Shown one piece after another: positions 57,031 through 64,000 of a DNA stretch of 64,000 nucleotides. The notes below the pieces were generated by a model. The model saw only the letters and a list, made by a program, of their open reading frames with translations. It was not told the DNA's origin and did no database searches. A program made the position numbers and the translations under genes. The DNA lies in NCBI GenBank assembly GCA_017893485.1, contig JACEHZ010000594.1:1077501-1141500 (forward strand), read 5' to 3'. How positions within the stretch are numbered: position 1 is the first letter of the stretch; each line of letters opens with the position of its first letter. Origin of the DNA: Hemerocallis citrina. Lineage: Eukaryota; Streptophyta; Magnoliopsida; Asparagales; Asphodelaceae.

Positions 57031-57706
57031 AGAACATCACAGACAACGGGACCCAATTCAAAGGCAAGAACTTTCAAAAGTTCTGCGAAGACATCCGTAT
57101 CCAGCAGCGCTTCTCATCAATATGCCGCCCTCAGTCGAACGGCCAGGCCGAGAACGCGAATCGTCAAATTCTCGACGGCCTCAAGAAGCGGTTGGATAAT
57201 TCATCCAAGGGGCTGTAGGTTGACGAGTTGTCGAGCATGCTCTAGGAGCACCGGACGACGAAGAGAATTCCCACGGGCGAGTCACCGTTCAACCTAACCT
57301 ATGGCACAGAGGCAGTTATCCCCTAGAGATCGGACTCCCTTCGCCCAGGATCAAGTCCTTCGACGAAAAGAACAAATCAACGGAACTCAGAGCCAATTTG
57401 GATCTAATCGACGAGGTCAGGGAAAAATTCGCCATCAGAAGAAGCATATACCAACAACGGATTGAAAAGTTCTACAATAAGAAGGTCTGCCCTACCGACA
57501 TCACGATAGGCGACCTCATGCTTAAGAAGCTAGCGGTATCTGACCTCGGTAAAAAAAGAAAGTTGGCCCCTGATTGGGAGAGCCCGTATATGGTCTCCAA
57601 AGTGGTATGCCCCGGCACATACCGACTCACAGACCTGGGGGACAGGATAGTAAAAAGGCCCTGGAACGCAGAGCACCTAATCAAGTTCCTCAAAGGAAAA
57701 GACTAA
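57031..57706 (+). pseudogene. Tat integrase, C-terminal part
   Basis: Continuation of the integrase split by element B: I-T-D-N-G-T-Q-F-K-G with the second catalytic Asp, R-P-Q-S-N-G-Q-A-E-N-A-N-R with the catalytic Glu, then G-T-E-A-V-I-P, and a C-terminal 102-codon stretch (57398-57706) with Y-N-K-K-V, L-A-P-D-W-E-S-P-Y-M-V and T-Y-R-L-T-D-L-G. Stops near 57217, 57243 and 57323. The stop at 57706 is the natural end of pol. Confidence 0.87.
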
Positions 57707-57829
57707 CTCCTTTTGTAACTGACACACATGTAACGGGCACCACCTGCCTCTCCTTTTTGTGTAAATAAAAGGTGTAATCTTTGCTTCCCCCTTCTTTCTT
57801 TTCATTTTAAAGGCAAATTTCGGTGCTTC

Positions 57830-59335
57830 TAGCTCAACATTCGACAATGACCTCGAGCCACACCCTATCTTTTCAGCAAAGCATAAGGGGCTCGACATTC
57901 GGCATTGACCTCGAGCCACATCCTAACTTTCTCAAGCTTTATGGGCTAGACACTCGGCAATGACCTCGAGCCACACCCTATCTTTTCTGCAAAGCATAAG
58001 GGGCTCGATATTCGGCATCGACCTCAAGCTATGCCCTAGATTTTCCAAGCTTTATGAGCTAGACGCTCGGCAATGACCTCGAGCCACACTCTATCTTTTC
58101 AGCAAAGCATAAGGGGCTCGATATTCGGCATTGACCTCAAGCCACGCCCTAACTTTTCCAAGCTTTATGGGCTAGATGCTCAGCAATGACCTCGAGCCAC
58201 ACCCTTTTAACAAAGCATAAGGGCCTCGATATTTGGCATTGACCTCGAGCCACGCCCTAGCTTTCCCAAGCTTTATAGGCTAGATGCTCGTCAATGACCT
58301 CGAGCCACACCTTATCTTTTCAACAAAGCATAAGGGACTCGACATTCGGCATGGACCTCGAGCCATATCCTAGTTTTCTCAAGTTTTGTGGGCTAGATGC
58401 TCGGCAATGATCTCGAGACACACTCTATCTTTTCAGAAAAGCATAAAGAGCTCGACATTCGGGATTGACCTCAAGCCGCACCCTAGCTTTCCTAAGCTTT
58501 ATGGGCTAGATGCTCGGCAATGACCTCGAGCCTCACCCTATCTTCTCAGCAAAGCATAAAGGGGCTTGACATTCGGCATTGACCTCAAGCCATGCCCTAG
58601 CTTTCTCAAGCTTTATGGGCTAGAAGCTCGGCAGTGACCTCGAGCTACACCCTATATTTTCAGCAAAGCATATATGGCATTGACCTCGAGCCACATTCTA
58701 GCTTTCCCAAGCTTTATGGGCTAGACGCACGGCAATGACCTCGAGCCACACCCTATCTTTTCAGCAATGCATAAGGGGCTCAACATTCGGCATTGACCTC
58801 GAGCCACGCCCTAGCTTTCCCAAGCTTTATGGGCTAGATGCTCGACAGTGACCTCAAGCCACACTCTATCTTTTCATCAAAGCATAAGGGGTTCGCATTC
58901 GGTATTGACCTCGAGCCATACCCTAGCTTTCTCAAGCTTTATGGGCTAGATGCTCGACAATGACCTCGAGCCATACCCTATCTTTTCAGCAAAGCATAAG
59001 GAACTAGACATTCGGCATTAACTTCGAGCCATATCCTAACTTTCTTAAGCTTTATGGGCTAGAAGCTTGGCAATGACCTCGAGCCACACCCTATCTTTTC
59101 AGCAAAGCATAAGGGGTTCGACATTCGGCATTGACCTCGAGCCATACCCTAGCTTTCTCAAACATTATGGGCTAGGCTCTCGTCAATGACCTCGAGCCAC
59201 ACCCTATCTTTTTAGCAATGCATAAGGAGCTCGACATTCGGCATTGACCTCGAGTCATACTGTAGCTTTCCCAAGCTTATGGGATAGGCGCTCGGCAATG
59301 ACCTTGGGCCATACCCCAGCTTTCTCATGAGATAG
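57830..59335 (+). repeat. about 113-bp tandem array in the Tat 3' region
   Basis: About thirteen units. Each has two related halves of 56-57 bp: one with GGGCTAGATGCTCGGCAATG, the other with GGGGCTCGACATTCGGCATT, both followed by GACCTCGAGCCACACCCTA-like sequence. Located between the end of pol and the antisense frame, the place where Tat elements are known to hold variable tandem repeats that can seed satellites. Confidence 0.92.
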
Positions 59336-59427
59336 GGGGCTCATACTCGGCTTGCGCTGCGCACGACGTCCTAAGCTTTTCTTTACAAACCGAAGGAATG
59401 AAAAAATTAATTTTCATTCATAACGCC

Positions 59428-60222
59428 TTAAAAGGCCACAGTACAACAAAAATTATTACAACGGTCCTCTATGCTCCTAAGTCTCTCTTGGGCGGCTATT
59501 TTGACTAACACGGACCATCTCGAGCCCAACCAAGCGGGTGCGTCCTCCTGCTTGTCGACCTGCACCACCAGCATCGCCAATGTTGAGGTCCCGGTAATGG
59601 AGCTCTGCGCATCAGCCGGCCTTGCCATTTTCAGATACAGGGTAGGCGAGGAACCCAGGACGGAGGGGCTGCCTCCCCCGAAAGGGCCAAACCGGGATCT
59701 GCCTATGCCGAGAATAACATTCAACCTCTGAATCTTCAGCTCATTCTCCACCACGACCTCGCGAAGAACGGACTCAGACGTTGGTCGCCGAGTGGACACA
59801 TCGAACATCGACTAGTTGGTCCTGGCACTCCCCCAGTCCCGATTAGCTATGACATTCTTCAAACGCGCCGCCTCTAAACTAAGCTCCTTGGAATTGTTCA
59901 TAAAGTAGCTTACCGCGACTTCCCGATCGGAAACCTACTTGCAATAGCGAATCAAGATGCTCTCCTTGGACTCTAGCCTTTCTCGAAGTCACCGGACCTC
60001 AGCAGAACTAAGGTCGGCTCCAAGGGTCTCGTACATCTGACAAAAATGGGAGGGAATAAACTCCATGCTTTTCAAAAAATGTGCAAGTCATAACAGGTCG
60101 GCCGTCGGCCCTTTCGCTTCTCCCTTAAGGTTCGGATCCATCGGCACCTCGTCACTCTCGCCTCCCAGGGTCAGCGGAAGCACGGGAAGTTTCCACCCAA
60201 AGTTAAGATGGTCGATCTTAGC
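59428..60222 (-). pseudogene. Tat antisense ORF, 3' part
   Basis: Minus-strand coding-like sequence downstream of the tandem array. 59428-59808 is open for 126 codons; frames upstream on the minus strand read L-E-A-A-R-L-K-N-V-I-A-N-R-D and R-L-R-E-R-L-E-S-K-E-S, a charged, coiled-coil-like style. Tat elements such as Grande are known to carry an antisense gene here. Stops (near 59937 and 59990) show decay. It continues, after the solo LTR, at 63404-64000. Function of such genes is not known. Confidence 0.6.
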
Positions 60223-60227
60223 CAGGG

Positions 60228-63200
60228 TGTCACGCCCTGCTTCCCGAAATACGGGAATACAAGTCCGTGACGAAGGCCCAGTAAATGATATTAACATCAT
60301 CCATAAGCTGTACCAGTCTTAACTCAACAACATGAAAAGAAATAATCACAACCACGCAAATAAATATAATCACATAAACAATAACTGAGATTAAACATAC
60401 AGTAGTCCAACATAATAAACAACAACTAGAAAATAAACAACAGTTACGGGTCAACAAGCCCGGGATACAAAGTTCAACAAAAGAATAACAATGAGATAAA
60501 AGAATGATATGGAAGAAGATAATTTATTTTAAAGCGGCTCCTGCTCCAATTCTAAAAGAACTGCTCACCAATGCCTTTTGGCAATTCTTCTTGTGCACCT
60601 ATAGCTGGATCAACTAGAGTGGAAAGAAAATGTCCTTAGAGCAAGTACGGACAACAAGTAGTGAAAAGCAAAGAGTAATGGAATATGGAACATCAATGAA
60701 TATGAAGCACGATCAAAATTTCAAAAGCAATAACAGAGACTTATGAAATGTCTAGATTTAACAATGTAATTTCCAATAACAATAATCGATAAACAATGTC
60801 AATGTCAATAGTCATGATTCAACGATGCAAGTGTCAATCTAGTCTATTAGTATTTAGCCTAACTAATGCACATACTACTGCGTCCCATACTACAGGTTCG
60901 GTGCATGCAAATCAGTGTTCGTTTTAGACTTCGTAGTGGAATCTACAGAGCGTGTACTCGACATCGATAACAATAATTTACAATTTACAATTAACAATCA
61001 ATAATTCACAATCGATACTTCTCCTTCCATGACAATACGATATAACGATAAGGCCTTACCGAGTACATTTTCTGAGATTATCCACTACCAAGTCAACCCT
61101 TATTAACCCCGACTTGTTTAATATTTTATTATTTCATTCATGATCATGCAAGTGTGTATACGAGTATCAAGGCGACGATAAAATGCAACAAAATGATACA
61201 ATGCATGATAAAATACAAGTAATTGTAAATATGAACAGGGCAGACACAACAATACTAAAATAGCAGTAACTCATAAAATATAACACGGAATTCAATTCTG
61301 CCAAAAGGGAAAGTACACTAGACATCCGGGGCTACAATTCATATTTAGCAAGTTTTTATTAATTCTGATTGTAACTAGGTCAATCATCCTAATCTTTACA
61401 GGTTAACTGTTCTGCCAGCAGCTTACCGCCAAAACTTTATGGGTGAAAACTAGGTGTAAAATAAATATAAAAATCTACAAAAATTAGGCACGGATCCTAA
61501 ACATAACTACTAAGTTTCTGGAGAATTTAATGGCATTATAATACTCTTATCATGGTGTTTCAACTAAAAGTTGTGTCGGTATTTCATTAATTTGTAATCT
61601 GAAAAGTACAGACCAGCAGTGACTAAATCTGCAATATCTCACAGCTCACAGCTCGGAATCTAGATCCATCAAGTATTCTGGAAACTAGATTCATTAGGCT
61701 ACAATTCTCATTTATATGGTTTTGGCTTATACCTATTGCAACAGGGTCGAAACCTCAGTAGAAAACAGAATAGGCAGCAAGACATAATAAAGGTCATCAT
61801 ATATATTTGTCAAAGTGAATAATCAACATGTTGTTATCATGAAATACATTAACATTAAGGTACAACAAGTTGAGATGAAATACTACTGTATATAAGGCAA
61901 GATTATCATGTCACAATTCAATTCACGGGATCTCAATCAATCAACATGTATCCATATCATTTTATATTTCTCATATACAAGTTCTAGTCAATTTGTTCAT
62001 ATCGTGTGTGCATACACGTTTGGGTTTGAACCAATGGATATTGGTACGAGTCAAGGATACTTCGGGTTAGCTCGTGTAAATCTTCGATATCCCCAACGGA
62101 AGGTATACAAAGCAATATTACGATAATCGAAGAGAACTACTTGCGGAGGAGATCAATCATCTCGAACTAGAAAAATATATGAGTTCAAGTAGACTTGCCT
62201 TTTGCGTGAGAGGTCCAAATAACTAGAATAACGGGATTAGAATCCCGGGCGACGATCCACGAGAACACGGGCGAAACACGTATAAAATGCCAAATAGCAA
62301 AAGACTAAACAGCAACCAATCAGCAGGTCAAGACAGCAAGAGCAACACACACACTGGATCGGCCAAAGCAGCACACAGCAACCCAGATCCGATACAACCA
62401 AACACCAAACGGCAAAAACGGCTAATCGCCTCTCTTCTTCAACTTTCGATAGAAGAGAGAGAGAGAACGGGTGGGAAAACTGTCTGCGATGGCACGGCGG
62501 TGAGATGGAAAAGGCGACAGGCGGCAGTGGTCGAAGATGCTTCAGTCAACGAGGAGGATTGGATGAGAGTGCTCGATGGGGTGGTTCGAGGGGGAAGGCA
62601 ACTCGACAGGAGCACAAGGTGGAGACTTCGGTTGGTGGTTTTCGAGTGGCGAGGAGAATAGGTCAATAGGGGATGGCCGGCACTGGAGCGAAGGGCGGTG
62701 GAGTGCAGTGCCAAAGGGAAAGAGGGCGACAGGTTGATGAATTGGTGGGTGGTTTCAGTCAAGGCGAAGGTCAAGGACGGGGATGAGGTTGCTAGGTGGT
62801 GGGTTAATGGGTTCGATGGAGACTTGGGCGTCGAGGATGGAGGACGGGGATCGGAGGTGACGGGGCAATGGAGGGCAACGGGATGAAGGGCTACGGTGGT
62901 GGCGATGTGGAGGGAGAGGCGGCGTCGGGGGAAGAAGGTGAAGGTCAGCTTGGGTTTCAACAGTGAAGGGGAGACGAAGAGGTTGAAGAAGATGAAGGGG
63001 TTTATGTGGCTGTTATGAATAGGAGAGAGGGAAAGGAGGAGAGGGGTTCTTTAATAATAAAATAATAAGAGTGAGATGTGGGCAGTTAGGAGATACGGGG
63101 GATTGTGGGGGAGGACATCTGGGTTAGTTGTTAGGGAGTATATGGGTTTGTGGATTTGGGTAGACTAGGAATTGGTTTTAGGATCCAATAAGGAGATGGA

Positions 63201-63403
63201 TTTGGGTAGATAGTAGTATGGGTTTGGAAATGGATTGGGCTAACAAAAGATAACAAGGATGATAATAATAATAACAATAATACTAGAATAATAAATTGCA
63301 ACAGAAGGCCCACAACAAGTCCAAGACCCAAAATACATTAAAATAGAAAAGAGAACACCACAAAATACAAGAAAAATCCGTACGATCAGAAATGGGGGTT
63401 ACA
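60228..63403 (-). mobile_element. solo LTR (Gypsy type, family D, copy 2)
   Basis: 3,176 bp; plus strand starts TGTCACGCCCTGC and ends GGGGGTTACA. Flanks CAGGG (60223-60227) and CCGGG (63404-63408) agree at four of five positions. Homologous to 30788-33637 with sizeable length differences. Inserted in the antisense gene of the Tat element. A GC-rich island at about 62450-62960 gives S/P-rich frames on the minus strand that do not look conserved with copy 1. Confidence 0.85.
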
Positions 63404-64000
63404 CCGGGGGTAAAGGAGCAGGAAGTGCTCCTTTTTCCGATCATACGCCTCGTCTTTGGCGCTCATCAACTCCTCCGAAGCCGCCGTCTACAGCTCTTCG
63501 TACTCCGCGATCATCTTCCCCCAAACCTCCCCCAATGCACGGAGGTGCTGGTCCTGTTAAAAGGCGAGGTCAGCGTTGAGGGCCTGCACTGTCCCCTGAA
63601 CTGCCATTAGCTTAATCTTCAATCTCCTCGCCTCATGAAGATACCGATCGGCATTCCGCTTCTCGGCTTGGACCTCCTTCTCGAGGCTCTTCTTCAGATG
63701 TGCCCCGGTCATCAACGCTTGGTTGAAAAGGGACAAGTCAGAAAAATACTAAGTGCAAAAGGCCGAAATGAACAGGCACACTTACTAAATGCAAAAGGCC
63801 GAAATGAACAAGCACACTTACCACTACGTGAGCTTGAGCCCACTTCATGTAGGATGTCTCCACCGTCTCAGTTGCCAAGATCGACCGATCACGGGCCGTT
63901 GCGAGGTTCTCTACAACCTCGATGGAGATCGATCCCTCGGCCAGCGAGTATCCCTCCTTGACCGCCCAATTCGGAGCAAACGTCCTTAACCCCTCCTTGC
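63404..64000 (-). pseudogene. Tat antisense ORF, upstream part (runs off the window)
   Basis: Minus-strand sequence reads as charged helical protein (for example K-E-G-Y-S-L-A-E-G-S-I-S-I-E-V-V-E-N-L-A near 63890-63960). It is the 5' continuation of the antisense frame at 59428-60222. A 36-bp duplication (GCAAAAGGCCGAAATGAACA) lies at about 63756-63821. Gene start and 3' LTR lie beyond the right edge. Confidence 0.5.

Larger units (their letters stand above)
35628..64000 (+). mobile_element. Tat-lineage Ty3/Gypsy element, heavily nested
   Basis: One element carrying, in order, a 5' LTR, leader, gag, protease, reverse transcriptase, integrase, a tandem-repeat 3' region and antisense coding sequence; the 3' LTR lies beyond the window. 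Three elements interrupt it: 39171-44933 (with loss of the end of RT and RNase H), 45400-57030 (inside integrase, TSD AGAAC) and 60228-63403. The order RT-IN, extra sequence between pol and the 3' LTR, and the antisense frame are typical of Tat. Stops, shifts and a mutated protease show that it is dead. Confidence 0.85.

Noticed and set aside
57830..59335. Array considered as a centromeric satellite
   Set aside because: It lies at the known repeat-bearing place of a Tat element and has only about thirteen diverged units.

Overview
The window is plant nuclear DNA made almost entirely of transposable elements. Evidence: plant-type LINEs, Ty3/Gypsy elements of the Tat and chromodomain (Tekay/Del-like) lineages, Ty1/Copia LTRs, Helitrons, PIF/Harbinger and MULE-like elements, GT-AG introns of 64-101 bp, and telomere-like TTTAGGG units. 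A dicot is likely but the species cannot be named. I found no convincing intact host gene, tRNA, rRNA or CRISPR array. Calls were made by eye, using target-site duplications (TSDs), terminal motifs and translated motifs.

Layout. 1-2108: decayed plus-strand LINE end interrupted by a short Helitron (1159-1381). 2109-8255: sparse sequence with a duplicated promoter-like block (4227-4677), two MITE-like elements and a Copia solo LTR. 8478-14054: a 5'-truncated minus-strand LINE with a 14-bp TSD. 14319-16305: a 31-nt C run, a palindrome-bearing repeat, a MULE-like MITE with 9-bp TSD and a Harbinger end fragment. 16915-23358: a complete PIF/Harbinger transposon carrying three genes: a plant mobile domain (PMD) gene, the DDE transposase and the Myb-like partner. 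23510-27440: two related Helitrons facing each other around Harbinger MITEs and palindrome-rich repeats. 27809-28323: solo Tat LTR. 28821-34907: a Copia element with gag but no recognisable pol, interrupted by a 2.85-kb solo LTR. 35628 to the window end: a Tat-lineage Gypsy element, split by a truncated Gypsy element (39171-44933), a nearly complete chromodomain Gypsy element (45400-57030) that itself holds a Copia solo LTR (50774-52024), and another solo LTR (60228-63403).

How the parts work together. In the Harbinger element the transposase and Myb-like protein are the usual two-protein transposition machinery, and palindromic repeats near both ends are plausible binding sites. The PMD gene is an added third gene lying 276 bp upstream of the transposase; it is the most interesting item here. 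The transposase and PMD genes are now broken while the Myb-like gene reads open. The retrotransposon part shows at least three levels of nesting, dated in order by perfect TSDs, and five solo LTRs, a sign of frequent LTR-LTR recombination.

The LTRs carry two notable shared signals: paired GTCGAC palindromes able to form RNA hairpins in both a Gypsy and a Copia family, and a 15-nt box (TGTAGTATGGGATGC) common to three different Gypsy LTR families.
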